Shown here: positions 1 through 10,350 of the stretch, piece after piece
Numbering within the stretch: the stretch's first letter is position 1
Layout: every line of letters begins with the position of its first letter
Origin: Macquaria australasica
Taxonomy: Eukaryota > Chordata > Actinopteri > Centrarchiformes > Percichthyidae
Length of the DNA stretch: 64,000 nucleotides
Direction: 5' to 3'
NCBI GenBank assembly: GCA_005408345.1
Contig: SEMN01000486.1
Span: forward strand, 310,001 to 374,000
Program-made: the position numbers and the translations under genes
Notes under the pieces: model-generated
Databases searched by the model: none
What the model was told of the DNA's origin: nothing
Seen by the model: only the letters and a program-made list of their open reading frames with translations

Positions 1-272
1 GATATCTGTGTGGTAGATTTTCTATATGGAGGTGATAAAGATTTTCCTGCAGGTGGAAGAACAAGTTTACAAAGCAGATCTGATGACTTTTATTTGAACA
101 ATATGAAATATTTTCCATCTTTTGACAGGAGGGAAGGCAGGAAGTGAAACGACGTTTAGTATTTAATGTGTTTTCAACGTTTCAGATTCAGAAAAACTTA
201 ATTTTCCATCATAAGGAAACGAAACTTTTTAGAGCTTGAAAGTTTATTCTTGACCTTGGGGAACCCCTTAAA
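1..272. other. AT-rich non-coding DNA, nothing recognised
   Basis: I see no coding exon or repeat here. By position it is probably TAFA5 intron upstream of the first visible exon, if exon 1 lies outside the window. Confidence 0.4.
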
Positions 273-575
273 AATAATCCGAACTCCTAATCCACTTACT
301 AGCTGTTTCTCTGAGCTTTCACCTGCATCACATTGTCTTCTTCAGCGGATTGATGTTCCTCAGTTTTCATTCATGTAACCTACGAAGTTGAGACCTTATT
401 TTGGATCCTAGGAGGACAAAACCTTTTGGGTAATTTGACAAAATAATCTGAACTCCAAATCCACTTACTCGCTTTTTCTCTGAGCTTTCAACTGCACCTG
501 GATTGAGTTTTCTCAGTTGTCATCATGTGACCTCCGTATGGAAGTTGGGACTTTATTGTGCAAACCTAAGTGGAC
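273..575. repeat. Diverged tandem duplication, period about 169 bp
   Basis: The stretch starting aataatccgaactcctaatc at 273 recurs at 442 as aataatctgaactccaaatc. Both are followed by cacttact.gct, ctctgagctttca and a 'catgtaacct/catgtgacct' block. Related sequence with 'ccactgactagctttttcc' and 'agctttcaatcaca' occurs again near 26965-27050 and a piece near 26280, so this is an interspersed family with a local duplication. Confidence 0.7.
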
Positions 576-1828
576 ATTTAATTAAGATTTAAGATGTCAA
601 AAAACAATGAAAATGCGTAAAAGACAAACACAGCAGATGTTGAATAAAACTGATTAACGTGATAATTACGGCTGCATCCGGCAGGTGAAATTAATGGTTA
701 TTTAAAAGTTGTATTTGTTCTGAGCTATTTATTTTTAAGAAAAGTCTGACGTTACAGTTTATGACACACATTCATGTCCTCACAACCTTCAACACTGCTG
801 CTCAACACATCACATTACTGTTTATTACACCATTTTATTTTTTATGTGCTGCACGTCCTGTTCAGGGGAAACTAGCTTCAAGCTAACTGGTGCTGCCACT
901 GTTTTTAAATTGGACATGAATACATAAACAGGCACAACTAAACACAGACACACACGGTGAGGTGCAGACCAACGTGAGCAAATTAAATAAATTACCCACA
1001 ACTCACTAAGTTTTTGCATCAGAGTTTTTCCTCAGGATTAGTTTTAAATGAAGTGAGACAGAAACTGATGCAGAAAGAAAATATGAAAGTCAGCTGAGAT
1101 CCTGCAAACTTTTTACGTTTGCATTCATTCAGTGAAGCCGAGACAACAACTTGCTGATCAGCTGATCTCTGTCCGGTCTCACTGAGCTTTTGCTCCTCCT
1201 TTCAGGTCACAACATCCACTCCTGTCATGATGGAGGAGGGGGCTGCGTATGTTTTGTCATCAGGGGGAGAATCAGACCACCTGTATGCTCTTAGTCTGAT
1301 GAGGAGCCTGATGATGAATATATTTTTTACATCTTTCCTTGAGAAAAGAATTTACCGGCACAGCCATGAAACAAAGTCTCTGTTAAGACTCAAGGATGAA
1401 CTTTCCCTAAAACATTATGTTATCAGCATGACCTCTGGGAACATAAAACATGACCCGCCCGGACTACACACAAACTACTACGTGGTTTGTGTGTATTAAG
1501 GTCACTGTACACGAGTCAAGAACTCTGCAGGAACCTTTAGACTGAGGCTGAATTAATTAATCGCCGTTCTTTTTCCCTTTTTAAAGGTTGGTGCCCCGAG
1601 GTGAATTAAATTTAAATTAAAAAAAAAAAAATGTGTATTTATGTGTAAATTAAGAAACAAAACGATGAGAAAATCTAGTTTCTGTGTTTGCGACCGAAAA
1701 CTCTGTTGTTTAGTTTAGTTTGGCGCTAGAGAAAAAGTAATGTGGTAGTAGGTGCAGGAATATCTACAGCATATTTCATATGAGTTTGTCAAAAACTAGT
1801 ATGTTTCGTGCTCATGTCTCTGTGTGTC
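576..1828. other. Non-coding, nothing recognised
   Basis: This is AT-rich single-copy-looking sequence with short A runs near 1615-1632. The 90-codon reading frame at 1227-1499 has no recognisable domain and no splice context. Confidence 0.45.
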
Positions 1829-1957
1829 GGCCCTGTGATTGACTGGCGACCAGTCCTGGGTGGACCCCGCCTCTCGCCCAATGTCAGCTGGGATTGGCTC
1901 CAGCCCCCCGCGACCCTCTAAGAGGATAAGCGGTATAGAAAATGGATGGATGGATGG
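1829..1957 (+). mobile_element. LINE 3' tail fragment ending in ATGG microsatellite
   Basis: The sequence contains 'gactggcgaccagtcctggg', 'ccccgcctctcgccc', 'cagctgggattggctccagc' and 'ggataagcggtatagaaaatgg', ending in (ATGG)n. This is the very common 3' end of a teleost non-LTR retrotransposon, 5'-truncated. The exact clade is not certain from the tail alone. Confidence 0.7.
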
Positions 1958-2728
1958 TATGAACATGTGTTGAAGCGCAGTTAAGTGGGAAACGCTGGTT
2001 CAGAACTAGTGTCGACTCTCAGCTGATGAAACTCCTGCAGCCTCTGATGCCTCTTTATTCATTAAGACGTCTAACAGTTTTTATTGTGCAGCTTCACTTG
2101 TTTCTTTCGTTTTATGATTATCATTATAAATTTTGCTGCTGTGTCTCTTTAATCATGTTTACAGCAGAACGTCGTCTTCTCCCAGCATGCTCTGCTCTGC
2201 TCATACCGACGGAGACGAGAAACAATATCATTTTCGTCCCCGGTGTGCTGCAGCAGATGGAGAACTAAAGAAGGCCGGTGATGAGCTGCAGCTAACGAGC
2301 AAACACAGTTTGTACATCATCTACATGTAGGCTGAATCCCATTTACCGCAGGAAGCTCGGACTATTTCTTGGCTAGGACCAGTAACTTCCTGGAGTCTCA
2401 GCTGGTTGCCTGGCAACTGCTCAGAGCTATAAAAAAACTGCCCGGTACATAACCCCCCGTGAAACTGCAAATTATCGTTTGTACACTTTTGTTGTTTGAA
2501 AGAATTAAACAAGTTGTGAGCTTTAGAGGTGCTGGCAGGCAGATTGTGTTACCGTTTGACAGTCAGGCTAGCTGTTTCCCCCTGTTTCTAGTCTTTATGC
2601 TAAGCTAAGCTAACTGGCTGTAGCTTTGGCTGGCTTTATGTTATGTTATGTTATGTACGTATTTGCTGTTGCAGAATATTAACATAATTTCTAGGAGACA
2701 GAGTTGAATAAAGTCTCTCTGTGGTTCT
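1958..2728. other. Non-coding, nothing recognised
   Basis: A reading frame at 2026-2268 starts MKLLQPLMPLYS. I considered it as a TAFA5 exon 1 and rejected it. A short (TTATG)n run lies at 2636-2655. Confidence 0.45.
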
Positions 2729-2754
2729 GTGTGTGTGTGTGTGTGTGTGTGTGT
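2729..2754. repeat. (GT)n microsatellite
   Basis: Thirteen uninterrupted GT units. Confidence 0.95.
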
Positions 2755-5700
2755 TCGCTTCCATCCTGACCTTTGACCTGTGTATCTGATATATTTACAC
2801 TCAGAGGAATGAAGGTTACAGTGTCCTCTCCTCTGTATGTCTTTAAACATAAAAGCACATAAACTGCTGATTCCACAGAGGTCTGACTGCCTGTATTCAC
2901 ACAGAGAGGAGGAGGAGGAGACAACCCTCATCACAGCAGCTCTCACAGTGATGAGATAGTTTATTAGCTTCCATGTAGCCTCGAGGCTAACAGGAGGGGG
3001 AGAACACATCAGACAGAAAGCAGCAGTCGTGTTAACGCAGGCTGTCAGATGTAATTATAAGCTTCATTAAAACTGCAGAGAGTCTCAACACAGAGATCTG
3101 AACAGTGTTCGTGTTTTAACAAGAAACTTCAACCTGTTAAATCTGGATTTTATGAAATAGAACCACGTACTACTGAGCTTTTTAAGTGAATCCTTTAAAC
3201 TGGAGCTCAGTGGTGTGAAAGGCTTTGTGTTTTTAGACCAGCCTTTTGAAAATTATCTTCACTTGTGGATGTATGCACAGAGCTATTATATATACGGCTA
3301 TATTTCTATATTTATGCACAGAATTCCATTTCAATGTTGTTTTTCTGTATTTTTTGGTAAAGAGCATGTTTGAATTCTCTGTTTAAAGTTATATTTCTTA
3401 ATCCTTTTCATAAGCCATTCAGTGTATTTTCATTCAGCGATTACTAACTTTTGTTTATTCACAAGAGCGCCTTTAAATGGAGCGCAGCCGCTCTGTTGAT
3501 CTGCTGGTGTGTCTGATGAGCTACAGGTGGGCTGCTTTGATTGGTTGATTTGACTGATAGCCTGATGGCTGGTTCCTGGTCTGTGATTAGTTCTCTTCCA
3601 GAATCTCTGAGGGAACAAAGGCCAGCTGATTTTATTGTCAGTCATCTGATACTGTAACCTGTTGCCGTGCTGGAGATGAAGAAGTGGGAGTCATTTTTGT
3701 TTTTTAATTTTTTAATATGTCGTTTTCTTGAGTCAGGAGCTGAGTGACTTGTGTTTTTGATGTGTAAAACTGGTGGAGTTCCTATGTAAATATTGTTGGA
3801 GTAATATAGGTTTTATAGGACATTAGATGTTTTGATAAATTGGTTTGATAGTGTCATTTTCCTGTCGAGGTGGAGGAGCTTGTGTGTGTATTTGGGAGAA
3901 AAAAAATACTCCTCATCACACAGACATTAATCCTCCTGAACGATAACTCAGCTGATGGACAGCAGCGATGACTCTGAGCCGATAGACAAAACAACGCTGT
4001 GTCTTCATTCGTGTTTCACAAAGACGCCGCTGACAGCGAACGCTGCTCGCCACATCAAAACCTCTCAGCTCCTGAGTGCTGCTGCCGCTGCATCATGTTT
4101 CAGGCTGACAGCTAAAGCTTTTCAGCTCGACACACAGGACTTCAAACAGCTACAGCTGCAGAAATGACAGAATAGATTTAAAAAAAACTGCTGAAAGACA
4201 GAGTGGCCTTTGGAAAATAACTGTAAAATAAGTAACGATTTATACTCAACAGAAAAACTGTTAAAAAAAAAAAGGAGGTTCTCTTCTTACATTTCCCCTT
4301 AAATAAAGACAGAAAAAATGTATATTTCAGCCAGATTTAAAATAACGTTGATTTACAATGAAGATGGCCAGTTTAAAGTGCATTACAGCAGTGTCTGGAT
4401 TCATCCGTAGTAATAGTAATAGTTTTATGTAATTTAAAATTGTTTGAGTTTTTGGTGTGTTTGTCCACATATTTTAAACACACAATAAATATCTGTATAT
4501 GAATGAATAGAGGAGAGTGTCAGTGATCCAGGAATATAAGAACCATGTTGATGAGACATGCTGAGCCAGAGTAACGTCAAAAATAACGTCATATTGATAA
4601 TGCAACACGAAAACAGTGTAACTACACTCTCAAATTCTGCTAGAACCGTTTCTCCCAGCAAATTTTTAAAAAGTGCAACGAGTGAGGGAACAACACCTGT
4701 AGGGGGCGTGGCCTCGTGGCTACATAGTGTGCGAGTAGGAGACATGAGGAGACTGACTGACAGTGATTAGAGTCTATTTTTAAATAAATTTCATGACGTA
4801 GACAGGTCCCAACGTGGTTGACTCTATGTCAGCATTGGCCTCGCAGGTTCAGGGCTGATTTAAAACAGTAGATGGCATGTTGAGCCGTTTTCAACTCATG
4901 AAATGCCAATTTTCATACATTTGGTAAGAAATGTCAATATTAACATCAGCACTGATGTGTTTTTATCACAGTACAGTCACATCATTTAGTTTACAGCTCA
5001 AAAAACAGTGTGCAGTACCTCTTTATTATTAATGGATTTTGACACGTTCTTATTCTTTGGCGTACTTTGTATTTACAGAACTACAGTTCCCACAATGTGT
5101 TGGGGGATGTAAACAGGAAGTGTAATGTCGCCATGGACTGAAGCTTTGGGTTACAACTTGAGCCCCGTTTACTTTTTTACATTTTGGCAAATTTGCACCA
5201 TTAAAAATATGCCGAACTAGCTATTAGCAGTTCTTGTATGAAGTGTAGTCATGGGTGTACCGACAACTATCACTGGATTACTGTGATACTCAAAACTTAA
5301 AAAGCAGATTTACAGACATTAATTCACGATGGATGCATGATGGATGACGATCAGAGCTAATGATACCCACACAAAAAGTAATCTATGAATCTATCAGAGA
5401 CGATGTTGAACCTTTAGAGTAGTTTGTGCTTCTTAGAAAGACTCATCTTAATCTCTGATTGTTGAGTAATCAGCTGTTGTTGATGTTGTTTTTCCCGCTC
5501 TGACCCCACTGACCTCCATCTTTCTGAAGAACTGTTCCCTCTGTTCTCCTTACTCTGAGGTCCGGTCCTTTCTGAAGAGGGGACGGTCCATGGCTCTATT
5601 GATGACAGTTCATCAGCATGCAGGGGGGGCTTCTGCTGTCACCACGGCGACCAAATACAGACCCCCCCCACTCCTGAGGCTTCTGCCTTCTCTGATTGAC

Positions 5701-5794
5701 CCAACATCCCTTCATCCCTCCATCATACAGCCTCTGCCTCAGCTGTGAAGATTTTTATTATCGATACCATGGCTGTCTTTAAATGTCCAAAGTA
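2755..5794. other. Non-coding intronic or upstream DNA without recognised elements
   Basis: Reading frames here are short and show no family similarity. The sequence is AT-rich with scattered homopolymer runs. No promoter or exon could be supported. Confidence 0.45.
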
Positions 5795-6232
5795 ATTCTT
5801 CAAACTGTTTTTAGCCATGCTAGCAGCATAGCCTTGTGGGTGGTAATGTTGGTCTGTTGTTCAGTCAGTCCACCACTTAACTCAATAACTATTAAATAGA
5901 TTACTTTGACATTTTGTAGATGTTCATGGTGCCCAGAGGATGAATCAGACTTTACAGTCAGGGGATCACACATTACTGTAAAGACACTGATGGTTCCCAG
6001 ATGATAAATCTGACTTCATTGACTTCCCCTGACTTTTCCTCTAGCGCCACCATGAGGTTCACATTTATGGTTTTGAGTGAATTTTATCGACTACTGTTGG
6101 ATGGATTGCCATGAAATTTTTGATACAGACGTTCATGTCCATCTCAGGATGAATTTAAAATGAACTTTCCTCAGCATTGTGCCCAAGTACAGCCTCACAG
6201 AGCGGCTAACATGGCTGCAGGCTCTTGGGTCT
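5795..6232 (+). mobile_element. Family A interspersed repeat, copy 1 (partial)
   Basis: It carries family landmarks in order: 'gatgttcatggtgcccagag', 'gacttttcctctagcgccac', 'ggatggattgccatgaaatt' and 'aagtacagcctcacagagc'. The same landmarks recur at 38779-39519 and 46587-47220, and inverted at 12852-13672 and 55462-55676. No coding capacity is visible, so it is probably a non-autonomous element. It ends about 220 bp before the TAFA5 exon. Confidence 0.7.
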
Positions 6233-6455
6233 TGTTTCAGTCTGACCTGCATCTCAAGGTTCTGTGGAGGATTTGGAGATCCTTAAAAAGGTTTTAGCTG
6301 GAGGTTGTAGATGTCCCCGAGGAGGATTTAGCTGATCTTGAGGAGAAAAGAACGGTAAATAAAAGAAAACATTGCAGTTTACAAAAGGTCTGTGAGTGAA
6401 TAAAACAGTTAAAACATATTTTTGTTTACATGATTTACTTCCGTGCATCCCTCAG

Positions 6456-6605
6456 GTCAGCTGGTGGCAGGGACCTGTGAGATCGTCACCCTGGACCGGG
6501 ACAGCAGCCAGCCGAGGAGGACCATCGCCCGACAGACGGCCCGCTGCGCCTGCAAGAAGGGACAGATCGCCGGGACGACACGAGCCAGACCGGCCTGCGT
6601 CGACG
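6456..6605 (+). CDS. tafa5: TAFA5 (FAM19A5) internal coding exon, mature N-terminal half
   Basis: This 150-bp exon encodes the start of the mature chemokine-like neurokine TAFA5, a small secreted protein made mainly in the nervous system. Its translation contains CEIVTLDRDSSQPRRTIARQ, then RCACKKGQIAGTTRARPACVD, which I recognise as the highly conserved TAFA5 core. The first codon is split: the exon supplies GT after an AG acceptor (ccctcag at 6449-6455). The last base, G at 6605, opens the codon completed by the next exon, and the donor is gtaaga. Four of the eight family cysteines lie here, with spacing C-X22-C-X-C-X14-C. The double cysteine typical of TAFA1-4 is replaced by Asp-Ser, which is diagnostic of TAFA5. 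The upstream exon with the signal peptide is not visible in the window. Identity is very secure; whether this is tafa5a, tafa5b or tafa5l cannot be decided here. Confidence 0.95.
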
Positions 6606-6812
6606 GTAAGAACGCTCGCCGTCCTCTTGGCGGCTGCTGCCAACAAACCCTCCAAATTGAACGACAAAACATGTTGTTCGTCCACGCCCTCTAGAACGAC
6701 AGAAAGATCTGATCCGCCCCTATCAGCAGGACGACTTTATTTGTCTGTTCCTTTCTAAAACTGTAAATCTCTGTTGAACGATAAATCTGTTTTATGATGT
6801 GACAACTTTGTG

Positions 6813-6990
6813 GTTAAGGTTTGGTTAGGTTTAGACACAAAAAACAACTTGGTTTGGTGTAGGGAAAAATAATGGTTTGGGTTGAAATAAGTACCTAGTT
6901 AAGCATAGGGGGACATTGTGGTTTGGGTTAAAATGATTACTTCGCTATGCTTAGAGGACCTTGGTCGTCATGGCTAAACGTGGTTAAGGT
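6813..6990. repeat. Degenerate 'ggtttgggttaaaat' repeat block
   Basis: Imperfect copies of 'gtggttaaggtt', 'ggtttgggttgaaataagta' and 'ggtttgggttaaaatgatta' follow one another. A related fragment is at 50120-50180. This resembles a teleost GGTTA-rich minisatellite-like repeat. Confidence 0.5.
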
Positions 6991-8498
6991 TATGGAACAA
7001 CAACAATGGAAAAACAACGTTGACTGTCGGTTTGAAATGACGAGCCGATCTCTGGTGTTAAAGTCTGAGGTTTTGTTGCTACATCCATCCACCTCCGCCT
7101 CCTCTACGCAGACTTTGTTGCTCTATAATAACGTCACCTGGCTTCCTCCTTTGCTCCTGTCATAACTACTACGGCCACTAGAGGGCTTTGTCACTTGAAC
7201 CTAAACAGATGTCGTTTTAGGGCACTGAGAACCGATGCTGTCGCTCTTCTTTGGAGGACATTCAGGAGTAACAGGTCTCATAATCTGACCAGAATTTGAT
7301 CTCAGATTTGGCTCCATTAAATTTGAGATAATTTGGGACATCCAGCATTTGATATCATAAAGGCAGGTAGGAAGATTAGTGACTTTTAAGGCAAATGGCA
7401 TCCATAGTGTTGCATTGCTGCTTCCAACATATTCCAGGACGCTTTTTGTTCCTGTTTCTGTTATCTCTGATCTCTGCACGTCTCGCTATGTATTTCCTGC
7501 CATTAAAAAGCACTTGTTCTGCAGTTTCGGATGTTCACAAAGACCAGTTGGATGACTGCGGTGTTTGGTGTTTTTTAGGGTTAAATTAAAGGGTTTTTTA
7601 AGGGATTGTTGTTTCATAGTGAGTTAAGATGTCGCCAGCATGCAGACTGAAGGCCAGTTCACAGCTTGAGGCTAACTTGTAGTTTATGAAGGAAACAAAC
7701 ACACCAGGTACCTGCAGCTTCCCTCTAAATCCTCCACATCCTCTTCATCTGGACTGCGAGGTTCAGAAAGTCACAGCCCAGATGGGAACAGCCCAGAGTT
7801 GCATTGCATTTCATCACCGGCTGTCCCCCCCATTTCTCCTTCTCCTTCTGCCATCTGGAGACGATGGCAACAGCTGGAGGGACTCGGTCTGCTCTGCAGG
7901 GATTTACAAACTCTCCTGGTGATTGTCAGAGACTGTGAACAGTTGTTTAGCCGAGTTAAAGAACCTCTGCAGTCTCTCCTGCTGCTTTCTCTACAATAAA
8001 GCTTCAGTTGAATAGAACTTCAAACATTTTCACCTTCAGATTTGTCTTCAGATGCTAGTTTTTCCTCACATCAGCATTGATTTCCTACAGTCAGGACAAT
8101 TAGGACAAACTATCCAAAATTATCATATCCAACAAGATGTAACCAAGATTGTATTTCCCCCTAATCAGCGGAAAAACTTTACCTTGTTCACTGAACAGCT
8201 TTGAGCACTGTCCTGTTGTTGGAAGGTGGATTTTTTTCTCTTTTGATGGAGCTAAGCCAGCAGTTCCCCCTGCTTCCAGTCTTTACATCCGCAACCTATT
8301 TCACAAAAGTCACCAAAGTCTGTTTGGGGACTGGGCAATCAATTTAAAAAGCTCTTAACAGCTTTCTTTCTCATCAGACTCAAACAAGATGATTTCCTAA
8401 AATGTCTTGACTGTTTGAAGATAAACTGTTTATATTCATATTATTCACTGATGGATCAGCTGAGAAACCGTTGTCAGGATGTTGAAGACAGTGTTGTT
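6991..8498. other. tafa5: TAFA5 intron, nothing recognised
   Basis: No exon-like or repeat sequence that I can name is present. The reading frames are short and unrelated to known proteins. Confidence 0.45.
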
Positions 8499-8588
8499 GC
8501 CGAACAGGTTGAAGTTTGTGCTGTTGGAGCCGAACAGGTTAAAGTTTGTGCTGTTGGAGCCGAACAGGTTAAAGTTTGTGCCGTCAGT
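8499..8588. repeat. 30-bp tandem repeat, three units
   Basis: Units begin gccgaacaggtt at 8499, 8529 and 8559. The second and third are identical over their first 22 bases, and the first differs at one base there (gaag for aaag). The period is a multiple of three, so one frame reads AEQVKVCAVG repeatedly, but there is no sign that it is translated. Confidence 0.85.
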
Positions 8589-8938
8589 GATCCGAGCAGT
8601 TTGAACGTGCTCTGCTGCTTTGGGAGGATATTTTCAGCAGCAGACTCGATGTGAGAACGCTTGCTGATCGCTGCGACCTGTTTTCTGAGCTCAGAGACTC
8701 ATCAGCAGCTTCCTGTTTTTTTCCTCCCTGAATGTCTCCGAAAGAACTAAACCTAAACCTGCTTAATGTCAGACAATAAACTGTGGTGCTGGTTGACTGA
8801 TCAAGTAAAATAAAACTTATTTCTTTAACTTTTAACGGCCAAGAAGGGAAAAAAAATAAACTGCTACATGTTTTACACACAGCAACTCCTTTAATCATTT
8901 ATTAATTTAAAAAGACTAATAATTGATAAACGTTGAGG

Positions 8939-9022
8939 TACTATACGGACAAAAGTATGTGGACACTCAAACATTTCCAGCCATATGGGACAGTGGACAC
9001 AAACTTTTGGACATATAGTGTA
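8939..9022. mobile_element. Tiny Tc1/mariner-like MITE
   Basis: The left end ctatacggacaaaagtatgt is mirrored by the right end caaacttttggacatatag. The consensus (actatatggacaaaagt) is the familiar terminus of fish Tc1/mariner-derived MITEs. TA dinucleotides lie at both edges. At about 80 bp it is essentially two fused termini. Confidence 0.75.
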
Positions 9023-9179
9023 ACATACATTAGAGAACGTTATTACAAATGTTAGTGATGATAAAGGAAGTCAAAGCTTCAATAAAAAAACACATTAGAG
9101 CTAAACGTGTCCCTCAGGGTGAGCAGACTGATTTGATGTATTGATCATTCTGATCAATGTGAACCACAAATCATTGTAA

Positions 9180-9575
9180 AGCCCATGGCACACCAATCAA
9201 TCATTCTCCAACAAACAGATGTTTGTTTGGTGTGCCGTGTCCTTGTTTGGAGATATTTGGAGATGTTTGGAGATGTTTGGTCATGTTCAATCCGTGTTTG
9301 ATGAAGTTTGGTCAGTTTGCTTTCAAATCAATGCTAGAAATGCAACTGTAGCAAGTAACTTACTATCACTATCCTCATTCATATTTTATGAATGGAAACG
9401 ATACTCCGTCTCGTCCGGTCGCATTGGTGTAAACTGGCAGTTTCAGAATGTTGTATTTCAAGTAGTTGTTTCAGCTCGTCTCGTCTTGAATCTTTGGTCT
9501 GAACTGGCCTTTAGACAGCTGCCAACATTAGATTGTTCCCTGTTGTTAACTTAAAGCCGAGGGCACACCAACGTC
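9180..9575. mobile_element. Repeat bounded by 'ggcacaccaa' direct ends
   Basis: It starts with aaagcccatggcacaccaat and ends with aaagccgagggcacaccaac, so the two edges are similar direct repeats. Inside is an 11-bp tandem (ggagatgtttg) near 9248-9280. The structure suggests an old interspersed repeat. The class is unknown. Confidence 0.5.
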
Positions 9576-9849
9576 CAGCAGAAAGAGTTGTGTTTCGTAA
9601 AGTATTCAGTGCAAACTTTAGCCTTCATCCGAGTCTCTTTGTGACCTTTGCAGAGCTGCAGGTTGGTATTTATGCCAGTTTGTGTTTTCTGTTGCAATCT
9701 CAGGTAACATAAACTCTAAAGTCTCTTTGGTGTTTCAGGGAGAAAAACTGCTGCAGTTAAAATAGCACTTTATTCAACCTAAAGGGCATTTTTGTGGAAA
9801 CAAGTCGAAAAACAGAAACAAAAGTGTCTACAAAACTTTGCACACCCAC

Positions 9850-10100
9850 TATTCACAACATTTACTCATGTGAAAGTAGCAAAAAATACCCCATTACAAC
9901 TAAAAGTCCTGCATTGAAAAGTAAAAGTACAGAAGTATCAGCTAGAACAAAAATATTACTTCATATTTTATAAACATATCCTATGTTTTTATAAGTACAT
10001 TTTTAATCTGAAAAGTATTATAGCTGTTAAATTAATGCAGTAAAGTTTACAATATTTCTCTCTGAAATGTAGTGGAGTAGAAATGCATCTTTTTGTACAG
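9850..10100. mobile_element. Old DNA-transposon repeat of the 'aaaagtaaaagtacagaagta' family
   Basis: 'actcatgtgaaagtagc', 'aaaagtcctgcattgaaaag', 'taaaagtacagaagtatcag' and 'aaatgtagtggagtagaaat' are landmarks of a very common fish repeat. Parts of the same family appear in reverse orientation at 36560-36650 and 37385-37440. Confidence 0.6.
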
Positions 10101-10189
10101 TTTTGTTTTTGTGGTATACAGTAGTAACATAGATGCTTCTCTCTGCATAGTTTATTAATTACTTTCTAATTTGGAACAACACATTTTCA

Positions 10190-10350
10190 TTAATGCACTT
10201 TGCACCTCCCTTTATTCAATTTTTTTCCTTTTTTATTTCATTCTATTCTATTTTAGTTATACTTCGTAGGTATGTTTATCTGTATCTTTATTTATTCACT
10301 GTGTATATCTTCACTGTGATGAATAAAGTTGTGTCTTACTTTAATCTTTA
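10190..10350 (+). mobile_element. Probable retroelement 3' tail
   Basis: The sequence 'gcacctccctttattcaatt' through to a 'gatgaataaagttgtgtctt' end with an embedded AATAAA resembles 3' ends of fish LINEs. The upstream body is not recognisable. Confidence 0.35.

Noticed and set aside
2026..2268. MKLLQPLMPLYS.. frame as a TAFA5 leader exon
   Set aside because: It resembles the known leader only in the first residues, continues through the expected splice point with no suitable GT donor, and lacks the leader's hydrophobic core pattern.
6396..6758. 120-codon frame overlapping the TAFA5 exon
   Set aside because: It is a different reading frame over the same exon. The frame encoding the conserved cysteine pattern is clearly the real one, and the antisense frames there are shadows.
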